Of a stretch of 64,000 bases of DNA, positions 37,586 to 46,491 are shown in pieces. Position 1 is the stretch's first letter, and each line of letters starts with the position of its first letter. The DNA lies in NCBI RefSeq assembly GCF_003028855.1, contig NZ_CP028324.1:2852001-2916000 (forward strand), read 5' to 3'. A model generated the notes under the pieces. It did not search any database, had not been told where the DNA came from, and saw nothing but the letters and a program-made list of their open reading frames with translations. Source of the DNA: Pseudoduganella armeniaca. Lineage in GTDB: Bacteria > Pseudomonadota > Gammaproteobacteria > Burkholderiales > Burkholderiaceae_D. The translations under genes and the position numbers were made by a program.

Positions 37586-38106
37586 CCGTGACCGCTCCGC
37601 CAATGCGCATCGTCGGGCGCGTGCTTGCGCGCGCCATGCTGCCGGCCGCCCTGCTGTACGCCGCCCCCAGCGGCGCACAGGACGACGACAGCCGCCTGAA
37701 AGCCGCGTTCATCTTCAACATCGCCCAGTTTACGACGTGGCCGCCGGCCGGCGCCGCGCGTCCGCTGGCCATCTGCGCCAGCCCGGCGCACAGCCTGTGG
37801 ACCGGCCTGCGCGAGCTGGATGGCAAGGCGCTGGCCGGGCGAGCGCTCGCCGTCGTCGACAGCGCCGGCGGCCGGCCGTGCGATATCGTCGTCTACAGCG
37901 CCGCCGCCGCGCCGGCCGTGGCGCCCGCCGCCATCGCCGGCACGCTGACGATCGTCGATGGCGCCCGTAGCGGCCGTTACCAGGGCGCCGTCACGCTGGT
38001 CGAGGAGGACCCGCACCTGCGCTTCGACATCGACACGCGCGAGGCCGCCCGGGCCGGCCTGAAATTCAGCTCGCGCCTGCTGCAACTGGCCAGGAACGTG
38101 CTCTGA
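37582..38106 (+). CDS. YfiR/HmsC-like periplasmic protein (DUF4154)
   Basis: 174 residues; the ATG overlaps the receptor stop by 4 bp. The signal peptide (LARAMLPAALLYAAPSGA) is followed by the DUF4154 hallmark LKAAFIFNIAQFTTWP and PLAICASPAHSLW, with LTIVDGARSG and RFDIDTREAARAGLKFSSRLLQLA at the end. In YfiBNR-type systems YfiR is a periplasmic repressor of a membrane diguanylate cyclase. Here it sits directly before the cyclase gene and overlaps its start, so it most likely transmits the receptor's state to that enzyme. Confidence 0.85.
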   Translation: MTVTAPPMRIVGRVLARAMLPAALLYAAPSGAQDDDSRLKAAFIFNIAQFTTWPPAGAARPLAICASPAHSLWTGLRELDGKALAGRALAVVDSAGGRPCDIVVYSAAAAPAVAPAAIAGTLTIVDGARSGRYQGAVTLVEEDPHLRFDIDTREAARAGLKFSSRLLQLARNVL

Positions 38107-39976
38107 TGCCGCACCGTCGACAAGCCCCACGCCGGGCCAGCAGATCACGCGCACCTTGGGCGTGGGCCAGCTGGCGGCCGCCATCTCCGCGCTGGTATTC
38201 GCCGGCGCCATCCTGCTGGGCTACGAATGGGTCGCGCTGCGCGGCGCGCTGGACGACGAAACGCGCATGCAGGCCGCCATCGTGGCCGACAACGTGGCCG
38301 CCTCGCTGATGTTTGGCGACCCGCAGGCGGCCGGCGAGATGCTGGCATCGCTGCGCCAGACGCAGTCCCTGCGCACGGCTGCACTGTACGGCCGCGACGG
38401 CCGGCTGTTCGCCCGCTACGTGGCGCCAGGCCATGCCGCGCGGCCAGGCCTGGACGCGGCCATGCCGGAGGTCGGCATGCTGGCCGTAACGCAGGCGGTC
38501 AGCTATCGCGGCCAGGCGCTGGGCCGGCTGGAACTGGTCACCAGCACCGACCGCATCGTCACCGGCCTGCTGCGCTACGCCGGCCTGCTGGCGCTGGCCT
38601 CGCTCGGCGGCTTGCTGGTGGTCGCGGTCGTGATGGCGCGCACCCGCGCCCGCGTGGCGGCGGCGGAGCGCGAGCTGCACTACCTGGCCAATACGGATGC
38701 CGTGACCGGCCTGCCGAACCGCCGCGCCACCTACCAGTGGCTGGAGGACGCCATCGCCGGTCACCGCGCGAAGGCGGGGCAGGTCGCCGTGCTGCTGATC
38801 GACCTGGACAACTTCAAGCTCGTCAACGACACGGCCGGCCACGCCGCCGGCGACGTGCTGTTGCGCCAGGTGGCGGCGGCGCTGGGCGGCGTGGTGCGCC
38901 CGCCCGACCTGGTCGGACGCATCGGCGGCGACGAATTCGCCGTCATCGCCGAAGTGGCCGACGCGGCCGGGGCGCACGCGATCGGCGAGCGCCTGCTGGC
39001 GGCCCTGCGCACGCCGTTCGCGCTGGAGACCGGCGAGGTGTTCGCCACCGCCAGCGTGGGACTGTGCCTGTATCCGCAGGACGCGCCGGGCATGACGGAA
39101 GTGCTGAGCAGCGCCGACGCGGCGTTGTACCGGGCCAAGAGCGGCGGCCGCAACCGGCTGGTGGCGTTCGTGCCCGAGATGACCTTGGCGGCGCAGCGGC
39201 GCGCCCAGCTGGAGGCGGACCTGCGCCGTGCCATCGAGCAGGAGGCGCTGCTGCCATACTATCAGCCGCAGTTCGACTGCCGCACGGGGGCGATGGTGGG
39301 CGTGGAGGCGCTGCTGCGCTGGCCGCACCCGGAGCGCGGCTTCGTCTCGCCTGGGGAATTCATCCCGGTGGCGGAAGACACGGGCCTGATCGTGGAACTG
39401 GGCCGCTGGGTACTGCGGCGCGCCTGTGCCGACGTGGCGGCGTGGGACCGCCAGGGCGCGCCGCCGCTGACGGTGGCGGTCAACGTCTCGGCGCGCCAGC
39501 TGAAGGAGCCCGACTTCCTGGGCGACGTGCTGGCGGCGCTGCACACCAGCGGCCTGGCGCCGGGGCGGCTCGAGCTGGAGCTGACGGAAAGCCTGCTGAT
39601 GGACGACGTGGAGGGCGCCCTGACGTTCATGCACGCGGTGCGTGTGGCCGGCGTGCGCCTGTCGATCGACGATTTCGGCACCGGCTATTCGTCGCTGGCC
39701 TACCTGCAGTCCTTCCCGATCAACCAGCTGAAGGTGGACCGCAAGTTCGTGCAGTCGCTGCCGGTGGCGGGCCACACGATCGCCACGGCCGTGATCGCGC
39801 TGGCACGGGGCTTTGGCCTGGCCGTCATCGCCGAAGGGGTGGAGCGGCCGGAGCAGCTGGAATGGCTGCGCGCGGCCGGCTGCGACCATGCGCAGGGCTT
39901 CCTGCTGGGCATGCCGATGCCGGCCGCGCAGCTGCTGGCGCTGGCAACCAGGCCGGCCACGCCAGTCGAGGCCTGA
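38106..39976 (+). CDS. Membrane GGDEF-EAL c-di-GMP enzyme
   Basis: The intact frame starts at a TTG (38156), but an ATG at 38106 overlapping the YfiR stop (TGATG), plus one restored C in CCCC 38125-38128, joins perfectly into it as ...TPGQQITRTLGVG; I take that as the true start. The protein has TM1 (AAAISALVFAGAILLGYEW), a CHASE8-like periplasmic domain (DDETRMQAAIVADNVAASLM), TM2 (LLALASLGGLLVVAVVM), GGDEF with intact RIGGDEFAVI and metal site DLDNFKLVND, and EAL with GVEALLRW, DDFGTGYSSL and QGFLLGMPM. Both active sites look complete, so it may make and break c-di-GMP. Its sensor is probably governed by YfiR. Confidence 0.9.
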
Positions 39977-39977
39977 G

Positions 39978-40466
39978 TCAGGCGCCTTGCTTGCGCACGC
40001 GCGCGGCGAACGACTTCTCGAAGAATTCGCCCAGCGTCGCTTCCAGCCACTGCGGCGTCAGCTCGGCGCAGGCGATGGTGCCGCCTTCCTTGCCGCTGCC
40101 GTCGCGCGCGCGCAGGTCGAAGGCGCTGGTCCACTCCAACAGGCAGCTGTTCTCGATGGCGGCGAAAGTCAGCATGCAGGCGTCGCGGCCGGCGTGCGCC
40201 GCCAGGCGGTTCTTTTCCGGCACGAAGATCAGCCGGATGAAGTCGTTCCAGCCGTCGTTGCCTTCCTCGACCTTGCCATCGTAATCATGTTCGTACATCT
40301 GCTTGCGCACGGCGGCGAATTGCGGCCGCACCACGTTCTCCAGCGTGCGCCGGTACTGCTCCCGGAAATCCAGGCGCGCCTGGCGCGCGGCCTGCTCCTG
40401 CGCGGCCTGCTTGGCCGCTGCCAGGTCGGCCTCATGCTTCAGCGCGGCTTTTGAAAAGATCGACAT
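39978..40466 (-). CDS. Conserved hypothetical protein with N-terminal coiled coil
   Basis: 162 residues, soluble. The first 40 residues (KAALKHEADLAAAKQAAQEQA) form a charged helix, probably coiled coil. The remainder is a mixed globular domain: RPQFAAVRKQMYEHDYDGKV, then ENSCLLEWTSAFDLR and EATLGEFFEKSFAAR. I do not recognise the family. It is convergent with the GGDEF-EAL gene (1 bp apart) and starts 216 bp upstream of a divergent chemotaxis receptor gene. Confidence 0.6.
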   Translation of the reverse strand: MSIFSKAALKHEADLAAAKQAAQEQAARQARLDFREQYRRTLENVVRPQFAAVRKQMYEHDYDGKVEEGNDGWNDFIRLIFVPEKNRLAAHAGRDACMLTFAAIENSCLLEWTSAFDLRARDGSGKEGGTIACAELTPQWLEATLGEFFEKSFAARVRKQGA

Positions 40467-40682
40467 CGCATCCTTACCTGAAAAACATCAGTGTACACGC
40501 AAGGCGTTGTTGCGTGCTTGCGCCAGAACGCGTCCGCCACGCGTGCAAAACATGGCATGACGCGGCGGCCCGTGCTACCATTAATTCCGTATGGCAATAC
40601 TCTATTGCCAGCCCTTCGGTCCCCATCCCCGCCCGAACTTCGCGACGTCCGTCGCCAGACTCATTCACATCCAGACAATATT

Positions 40683-42254
40683 ATGAAGCTCGCTAATCTG
40701 AAAATAGGCGTTCGCCTGTCGCTGCTGGGAGCATTCTTCCTGGTGACCCTGCTGTTGGTCGGTATTACCGGCTGGTCGGCGCTGCGCAGCATGAACGAGC
40801 GCAACGCCGCCGGTTTCGTGGAGGCCGACCAGCTGCTGCGCGCCGTCGACAATGCCCGCATCGCCCAGGTGGATTTCAAGATCCAGGTGCAGGAATGGAA
40901 GAACCTGCTGCTGCGCAGCTACGACGAGGAACACGCCGCCAAATATCGCGACGCCTTTACCAAGGCCGGCGCCTCCACGCAGGACAAGCTGCAGAAGCTG
41001 AAGGGCCAGATGAGCCAGCTGCAGCTCGACACCGCCATGGTGGAGGAGGCGGCGCGCCTGCAGGGTGACCTGCAGCAGCGCTACCTCGCCGCCTTCAAGC
41101 AATACGTGGTGGGCGACCTGACCAGTGCGAAGGTCGTCGACGCGGCCGTCAAGGGCATGGACCGCGCGCCGACGGAGCAAATCGACAAGATCGTCACCTA
41201 CATCGAAAAAGCGGCCGACGAGCGCATGGCCAAGGTGGCCGGGCAGAACGCCAGCGAATACCAGCGTTCCGTCGTGATGCTGCTGGCCCTGCTGGTGGCG
41301 GCCGTCGTCATCGGCGGCGTCATCGTCGTCATGCTGGTGCGCGGCATCACGGTGCCGCTGGCTCGTGCGCTGGACATCGCCCGCGACGTGGCCGATGGCG
41401 ACCTGCGTGCCGAAGTGCGCTCGAGCCGCCAGGACGAGATCGGCGATCTGCTGCGCGCCCTGGGCACGATGAGCGGCAACCTGGCCCATATCGTCAGCCG
41501 CGTACGGGGCGGTACCCAGGCGATCGCGGCGGCATCCGCCGAGATCGCGCACGGCAACGCCGACCTGTCGGCCCGCACCGAAGACATGGCCGGCTCGCTG
41601 GAAGAGACGGCGGCGTCGATGACGGAGCTGACCAGCACCGTGCGCGCCAACAGCGACAACGCCAGCGAGGCCGCGCGCCTGGCCGGCCAGGCCTCCAGCG
41701 TCTCCGGCCGCGGCAGCGAGACGGTGGCCGAGGTGGTGGCGTCGATGGGCGCGATCGGCGAGAGCTCGGGCAAGATCGCCGAGATCATCGGCGTCATCGA
41801 CGGTATCGCCTTCCAGACCAATATCCTGGCGTTGAACGCCGCCGTGGAAGCGGCCCGCGCCGGTGAGCAAGGGCGTGGCTTCGCCGTCGTCGCCAGCGAG
41901 GTGCGCAACCTGGCGCAGCGCTCGTCGTCGGCCGCCAAGGAAATCCGCGAGCTGATCACGGCTTCCGTCGCCGAAGTGGGCTCGGGCCGCGCGCTGGTGG
42001 ACCGCGCCGGCGCGACCATGCGCGAGGTGTTGACGAGCGTCGAGCAGGTCACGGCTGTCGTCACCGAGATCTCGATGGCCAGCACGGAGCAGCAGGAAGG
42101 CATCGAGCAGATCGGCACGGCGATCGCGCATATCGACAGCGTGACGCAGCAGAACGCGGCGCTGGTGGAGCAGGCCGCCGCGGCGGCGGAATCGCTGAAG
42201 CAGCAGGCCCGTGAGCTGGACGAGGCGGTGGCGATCTTCAAGCTGGCTGCCTGA
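40683..42254 (+). CDS. Methyl-accepting chemotaxis protein
   Basis: 523 residues from the ATG at 40683 (MKLANLKIGVRLSLLGAFF). TM1 covers about residues 10-32, the periplasmic helical domain includes QVDFKIQVQEWKNLLLR, typical of four-helix-bundle sensors, and TM2 about 195-217 (LLALLVAAVVIGGVIVVM). HAMP and the signalling hairpin with tip LNAAVEAARAGEQGRGF follow. The WKNxLLR-type motif is common in beta-proteobacterial receptors; the ligand is unknown. A strong terminator lies 21 bp after the stop. Confidence 0.93.
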   Translation: MKLANLKIGVRLSLLGAFFLVTLLLVGITGWSALRSMNERNAAGFVEADQLLRAVDNARIAQVDFKIQVQEWKNLLLRSYDEEHAAKYRDAFTKAGASTQDKLQKLKGQMSQLQLDTAMVEEAARLQGDLQQRYLAAFKQYVVGDLTSAKVVDAAVKGMDRAPTEQIDKIVTYIEKAADERMAKVAGQNASEYQRSVVMLLALLVAAVVIGGVIVVMLVRGITVPLARALDIARDVADGDLRAEVRSSRQDEIGDLLRALGTMSGNLAHIVSRVRGGTQAIAAASAEIAHGNADLSARTEDMAGSLEETAASMTELTSTVRANSDNASEAARLAGQASSVSGRGSETVAEVVASMGAIGESSGKIAEIIGVIDGIAFQTNILALNAAVEAARAGEQGRGFAVVASEVRNLAQRSSSAAKEIRELITASVAEVGSGRALVDRAGATMREVLTSVEQVTAVVTEISMASTEQQEGIEQIGTAIAHIDSVTQQNAALVEQAAAAAESLKQQARELDEAVAIFKLAA

Positions 42255-42275
42255 AGCGCGGCAGCGTAGTTCGAA

Positions 42276-42307
42276 CGGCCGGGGCGTGCGAGCGTCCCGG
42301 CCGTTTT
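42276..42307 (+). terminator. Rho-independent terminator of the chemotaxis receptor gene
   Basis: CGGCCGGG (42276-42283) pairs with CCCGGCCG (42296-42303) around a 12-nt loop and is followed by TTTT. It separates the receptor gene from the convergent TetR gene. Confidence 0.75.
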
Positions 42308-42317
42308 CCGTTTACCG

Positions 42318-42920
42318 TCAGCGCGCCAGCACCATCCCCAGCCGCAAGGCCGTATCGCTGACCTCGTCCAGCGAGGGCCGGTAACCCTGTTCGATCCAGC
42401 GCAGCGCGATGTGGATGACGCCGCCGACGACGCCGGCTTGCAGCAGGGCGTCGCTGGGGCGGCCGGGAGCGAGCAGTTGCGCCACCATCGCGCCGGTGGC
42501 GCGTAGCGCGGCATCGAAGGCCGCGTCCACGGCCGGGCTGACGCCGCGGATCTCGACCAGGAACACGCGCGCGCAATGCGGCTCGCGCTGCAGCGCCGCA
42601 AAGTAGGCGTGCAGCATCGCGCGCGCACGGCTGGCGCGCGCCCGCCCCGCGGCTCGTGCAGCCGCGGCGATTTCCTCGCCCACGCTGGCCACGACCGCTT
42701 CGAAACAGGCCACCAGCAGCGCCTCGCTGTTGGCGAACGATTCGTAGAAATAACGTTCCGTCAGCCCCGCGGCGGCGCACACCGCCTTGACGGTCGCGTG
42801 GCGGTAGCCGGTGGCGCCGTACACCGCAACGGCGGCCGCGATCAGGCGCTGGCGCCGATCGGCGCGCCGCTCATCGGGCGGGAGGCCGCGGTAGGCGCGG
42901 TGGGATGGCTGTGCGGTCAT
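42318..42920 (-). CDS. TetR-family transcriptional regulator
   Basis: 200 residues from the ATG at 42920; a GTG at 42935 is an in-frame alternative. The DNA-binding domain is at the N-terminus: RRQRLIAAAVAVYGATGY, then ATVKAVCAAAGLTERYFYESF, the typical TetR helix-turn-helix with YFYxxF. The helical C-terminal domain (about 70-200) should bind a small ligand. A 26-bp perfect inverted repeat lies 45 bp upstream, between it and the divergent monooxygenase gene, so it most likely represses both. Confidence 0.9.
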   Translation of the reverse strand: MTAQPSHRAYRGLPPDERRADRRQRLIAAAVAVYGATGYRHATVKAVCAAAGLTERYFYESFANSEALLVACFEAVVASVGEEIAAAARAAGRARASRARAMLHAYFAALQREPHCARVFLVEIRGVSPAVDAAFDAALRATGAMVAQLLAPGRPSDALLQAGVVGGVIHIALRWIEQGYRPSLDEVSDTALRLGMVLAR

Positions 42921-42964
42921 GGCGTATTTTGACACAGCGATTGTCTTTCCGGCATGGGTGGGCT

Positions 42965-42990
42965 ATTCTGACAATGAGCGGTGTCAGAAT
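42965..42990. promoter_or_regulatory. TetR-type operator, 26-bp inverted repeat
   Basis: ATTCTGACA (42965-42973) and TGTCAGAAT (42982-42990) are exact complements separated by 8 bp. It sits 19 bp before the monooxygenase ATG, overlapping the expected promoter zone. A similar half site, TTTTGACA, is found at 42927-42934 near the tetR start. Confidence 0.6.
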
Positions 42991-43008
42991 GCCGCGACAG
43001 GAGACCGC

Positions 43009-44496
43009 ATGCAAGAAGCCGCCGCGAGTAGCGCCGCCGAGACCGACGTGCTGGACGTGCTGATCGTCGGCGCCGGCCTGTCCGGCATCGGCGCGGCCTG
43101 CGCCTTGCGCGCGGGTTGTCCCGACCGCCGCTTCGCCATCCTGGAGGCGCGCGACGCCATCGGCGGCACCTGGGACCTGTTCCGCTACCCGGGCGTGCGC
43201 TCGGACTCGGACATGCATACGCTGGGCTACCGCTTCCGCCCTTGGGCCGACGCGCGCGCCATCGCGGACGGCCCGGCCATCCTGGACTACATCCGCGCCA
43301 CCGCGCGCGAGGGCGACGTGGAGCGGCACATCCGCTTCGGCCACCGGGTGCTGCGGGCCGACTGGTGCAGCGCCGCCGCGTTGTGGACCGTGCAGGCCGA
43401 GCATGCGGGCGCGCCGGTGACGCTGCGTTGCCGCTTCCTCTACCTGTGCGCCGGCTATTACGACTACGCGGCGGCGCACCGGCCGGCGTTCGACGGCGAG
43501 CCGTCGTTCCGCGGCATCGTCGTGCAGCCGCAATTCTGGCCGCGCGAGCTGGATTGGCGCGGCCGCCGCGTCGTCGTCGTCGGCAGCGGCGCCACCGCCG
43601 TGACCTTGGTGCCGGCGCTGGCGCGCACGGCGGCGCACGTGACGATGCTGCAGCGTTCGCCCACCTACGTGGTGGCGCGGCCCGCCGTGGACCGCTTTGC
43701 CGGTGCCGTGTCGCGGCTGCTGCCGGCCCGGCTGGCCTACCGCGTGATCCGCTGGAAGAACGTGTTCGAGAGCATCGTGCTGTACCGCCTGGCACGGCGC
43801 CGTCCCGAACTGGTCAAGCGTCACATCGTGGCCCAGGCAGCGCGCCAGCTGGAGCATGCCTGCGATGCGCGGGTCCACTTCACGCCCAGCTACCGGCCGT
43901 GGGACCAGCGCATCTGCGTGGCGCCGGATGGCGACCTGTTCCAGGCGATCCGGCAGGGGCGCGCCAGCGTGGCGACCGACGTCATCGAACGCTTCACGCC
44001 GTGCGGCCTGCGCCTGCGCTCCGGGCGCGACCTGCCGGCCGACATCGTCGTGCTGGCCACGGGCTTGCAGCTCAAGCTGCTGGGCGGCATGGCGCTGACG
44101 GTGGACGGGCGCGCGGTGCGGCCGGCCGACACGCTGGTGTACAAGGGTATGATGCTGGGCGACGTGCCCAACCTGGCGCTGGCCTTCGGCTATACCAACG
44201 CATCATGGACGCTGAAGGCCGACCTGACGGCACAGTGGGTGTGCCGCTTGCTGCGCCACATGCGCCGCCATGGGCATGCGATCGCACTGGCGCGCCACCA
44301 GCCGGACGTGGCACCGCGGCCGTTCCTGGACTTCACGTCCGGCTACGTGCAGCGCGGCGCCGGCCTGCTGCCGCGCCAGGGCGCACGCCGGCCCTGGCAG
44401 GTATATCAGAACTACTTGCTGGACCTGCTGACGATCCGCTGCGGCCGCCTGGCCGACGGCGTGCTGCGCTTCGGCGCCGCCGGCAGCCTGCCCTGA
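43009..44496 (+). CDS. Flavin-containing monooxygenase, Baeyer-Villiger-like
   Basis: The ATG at 43009 has CAGGAG, giving 495 residues. FAD site: VLIVGAGLSGIGAACAL (about residue 16). The IGGTWDLFRYPGVRSDSDM block is typical of class B monooxygenases. The NADPH site is VVVVGSGATAVTLVPAL. The Baeyer-Villiger fingerprint FxGxxxHxxxWP is present but altered: FRGIVVQPQFWP has Gln for His. YGFSYTN-type sequence appears as AFGYTNASWTLK. It probably oxygenates a ketone or aldehyde. TetR control and the hydrolase that follows suit a detoxification or degradation pair, where the hydrolase opens the ester made. The His-to-Gln change may alter specificity. Confidence 0.85.
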   Translation: MQEAAASSAAETDVLDVLIVGAGLSGIGAACALRAGCPDRRFAILEARDAIGGTWDLFRYPGVRSDSDMHTLGYRFRPWADARAIADGPAILDYIRATAREGDVERHIRFGHRVLRADWCSAAALWTVQAEHAGAPVTLRCRFLYLCAGYYDYAAAHRPAFDGEPSFRGIVVQPQFWPRELDWRGRRVVVVGSGATAVTLVPALARTAAHVTMLQRSPTYVVARPAVDRFAGAVSRLLPARLAYRVIRWKNVFESIVLYRLARRRPELVKRHIVAQAARQLEHACDARVHFTPSYRPWDQRICVAPDGDLFQAIRQGRASVATDVIERFTPCGLRLRSGRDLPADIVVLATGLQLKLLGGMALTVDGRAVRPADTLVYKGMMLGDVPNLALAFGYTNASWTLKADLTAQWVCRLLRHMRRHGHAIALARHQPDVAPRPFLDFTSGYVQRGAGLLPRQGARRPWQVYQNYLLDLLTIRCGRLADGVLRFGAAGSLP

Positions 44497-44520
44497 GCCA
44501 CCAAACCGAAGGAGAACAAG

Positions 44521-45492
44521 ATGATCGGACCTGTGACGACGGCGCTGCTGGCCACGCCGGCCCTGACGGCGGCCGCGCTGGCCGTGCTGACGCAACGCGT
44601 GGCGCGCAAGGTGGAAGCGGCGCTGCCGCCGCGCGGCCGCTTCGTCGACGTGCCGGGCACGCGGCTGCACGTGCGCGAGCTGGGCAGCGGTCCGGCGCTG
44701 CTGCTGGTGCATGGCCTGGGCGGCCAGATGGCGCACTTCACCTACGGCCTGGCGCGCCGGCTGGCCGACCGCTACCGGGTGGTGGTGGTCGATCGCCCCG
44801 GCTCGGGCTACTCGCACCGCCATGCAGACGGGGCGGGCCTGCGCACGCAGGCGGGCGCGCTGGCGGCGCTGATCGACACGCTGGGCCTCGCGCGTCCGGT
44901 GGTGGTGGGGCATTCGCTCGGCGGCGCCGTCGCGTTGACGCTGGCGCTGGAGCATCCGGACCGGGTCGCCGGGCTGGCGCTGCTGGCACCGCTGACGCAG
45001 GCACAGGACGAAGTGCCGCCGGCGTTTCGCGCGCTGACGATCAAGAGCGCGGCGCTGCGCACGGCCGTGGCGTGGACGCTGGCCACGCCGGGCGGCATGG
45101 CGCGCGGCGCATCCGTGTTGCGGCAAGTGTTCGCGCCCGAGCCGGTGCCGCCGGACTTCGCCGTCAACGGCGGCGGGTTGCTCAGCCTGCGCCCAAGCCA
45201 GTTCCTCGCGGCGGCGGCCGACTTGCAGGCGCTGCCGCACGAGCTGCCGGCGCTGAGCGCGCGCTATGCGGACCTGCGCGTGCCGGTGGCCGTGCTGTTC
45301 GGGCGCGAGGATCGCATCCTGGACTGGCAGCGGCACGGCGCCGGGCTGGCCGCCGCGGTGCCGGGCGCGCTACTGGAAACCGTGGCGGGCGGGCATATGC
45401 TGCCGGTCACGCAGCCCGACGTGTCGGCGGCCTTCATCGACGCCGCCGCGCAACGCGCGCTGGCAGTACCGGCGCAGGTCGCCACGCCCTGA
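44521..45492 (+). CDS. Alpha/beta-fold hydrolase
   Basis: 323 residues behind AAGGAG, 24 bp after the monooxygenase, so very likely co-transcribed. The N-terminus (VTTALLATPALTAAALAVL) looks like a signal anchor. Catalytic features: LLVHGLGGQM, DRPGSGYSHR, nucleophile elbow VVGHSLGGAVAL (about residue 123), acid in FGREDRILDW and histidine AGGHMLPVTQP. It is close to epoxide-hydrolase/lipase-like enzymes. Acting after the monooxygenase it could hydrolyse the ester or lactone product; this pairing is inferred. Confidence 0.85.
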   Translation: MIGPVTTALLATPALTAAALAVLTQRVARKVEAALPPRGRFVDVPGTRLHVRELGSGPALLLVHGLGGQMAHFTYGLARRLADRYRVVVVDRPGSGYSHRHADGAGLRTQAGALAALIDTLGLARPVVVGHSLGGAVALTLALEHPDRVAGLALLAPLTQAQDEVPPAFRALTIKSAALRTAVAWTLATPGGMARGASVLRQVFAPEPVPPDFAVNGGGLLSLRPSQFLAAAADLQALPHELPALSARYADLRVPVAVLFGREDRILDWQRHGAGLAAAVPGALLETVAGGHMLPVTQPDVSAAFIDAAAQRALAVPAQVATP

Positions 45493-45506
45493 CAACTGCC
45501 CAGCCC

Positions 45507-45543
45507 GTGTCCCACCGCGGGGTCAGACACCAAAGTGGGACAC
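45507..45543. repeat. Palindromic repeat GTGTCCCAC...GTGGGACAC
   Basis: Nine-base arms (45507-45515 and 45535-45543) enclose CGCGGGGTCAGACACCAAA. The central GGGGTCAGACAC relates it to the GGGGTCWGTCCC elements elsewhere. It lies after the hydrolase gene and may serve as a terminator or a REP-like element. Confidence 0.55.
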
Positions 45544-45690
45544 GCACTCAGCCGTTAGACGGCTTGACGTGTCGGCGGCAGTACAACGCACGACTGTCCT
45601 CTCGACGTAGCCCAGGTGTCGCGTTGCCTGCACCCGCGGCATGCGCAGCGGTGCTTCGCACAGGTGTGCGGCTGGGCCGGCTGGCGGTTG

Positions 45691-46428
45691 CTACCAGACA
45701 ACTGCCGTCAGCAGGTCGCCGTCCTCCAGCACGCGCCAGTGCGCGCGCACGCTGGCGCCCACCGGCCACTGGGCACACAGCGGTTCGGCCACGGTGAAGT
45801 CCAGCCATTGCGGCCCGAGCGCGCGCACGCGCACGGCGGAGAAGTCGAAGAAGCGGCCCACTGCGCCGTAGGCCGCCTTGTAGAAGCTTTCCTTGGCCGA
45901 GAACACCAGCGGCAGCAAGGCGTCGCGCGCCAGCACGTGTTCGTGCGCCGCCAGCAGCGCCAGTTCGGCGGCATCGACGGCCAGGGCTGCGATGCTGTCC
46001 TGCAGCTCGGGCGGAGCCGGCGATTCCAGGTCGATGCCGACGCCATGCCAGGCCTGCGCGGGCAGGGCGACGGCGCCGGCGCGGCGGCTGTTGTGCGTGA
46101 TGCTGCCGATCGCGCCGGCAGGCCAAAGCGGCTCGCGGTTGGGGCCCTTGCCCACGTCCGCCAGCGGCAGGCCGGCCGCGGCCAGCGCCAGGCGCGCGGC
46201 CAGCCGGCCGTGGAAGTACTCGGCCTGGCGCTTGCGCACGCTGCGCGCAACGTCCGGCGGCAGCGCGATGGCGGCGCCGCCGAAGGCGCCCAGGTCGAAT
46301 CCGGCGGGGCTGAAGCCGAGCAGGTGCACGGCCAGCGTGACGGGCCTGCCGTTGCCAGCGTCGGCCACGGGCCAGGACAGCACGGCATGGCCGGCCGGCG
46401 CGGCGGGGAGGGTGGGTTCGGCGCTCAT
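45691..46428 (-). CDS. 4'-phosphopantetheinyl transferase
   Basis: The ATG at 46428 gives 245 residues; the open frame extends upstream only as a shadow. It has the two superfamily motifs WHGVGIDLE (magnesium-binding Asp and Glu) and FSAKESFYKAAYG, plus PLWPAGAIGSITHN ahead of them, the EntD/Npt-type arrangement. It would attach the coenzyme A arm to acyl- or peptidyl-carrier proteins, activating polyketide or non-ribosomal peptide synthases; no such synthase lies in the window. It is divergent from the 2-hydroxyacid dehydrogenase gene with a 63-bp gap. Confidence 0.88.
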   Translation of the reverse strand: MSAEPTLPAAPAGHAVLSWPVADAGNGRPVTLAVHLLGFSPAGFDLGAFGGAAIALPPDVARSVRKRQAEYFHGRLAARLALAAAGLPLADVGKGPNREPLWPAGAIGSITHNSRRAGAVALPAQAWHGVGIDLESPAPPELQDSIAALAVDAAELALLAAHEHVLARDALLPLVFSAKESFYKAAYGAVGRFFDFSAVRVRALGPQWLDFTVAEPLCAQWPVGASVRAHWRVLEDGDLLTAVVW

Positions 46429-46491
46429 GATGGCCCTGAAAAGTTGGCACGATACCCCTACAATAGGTTTTCGTCCACTTGCCCGTTCCCG

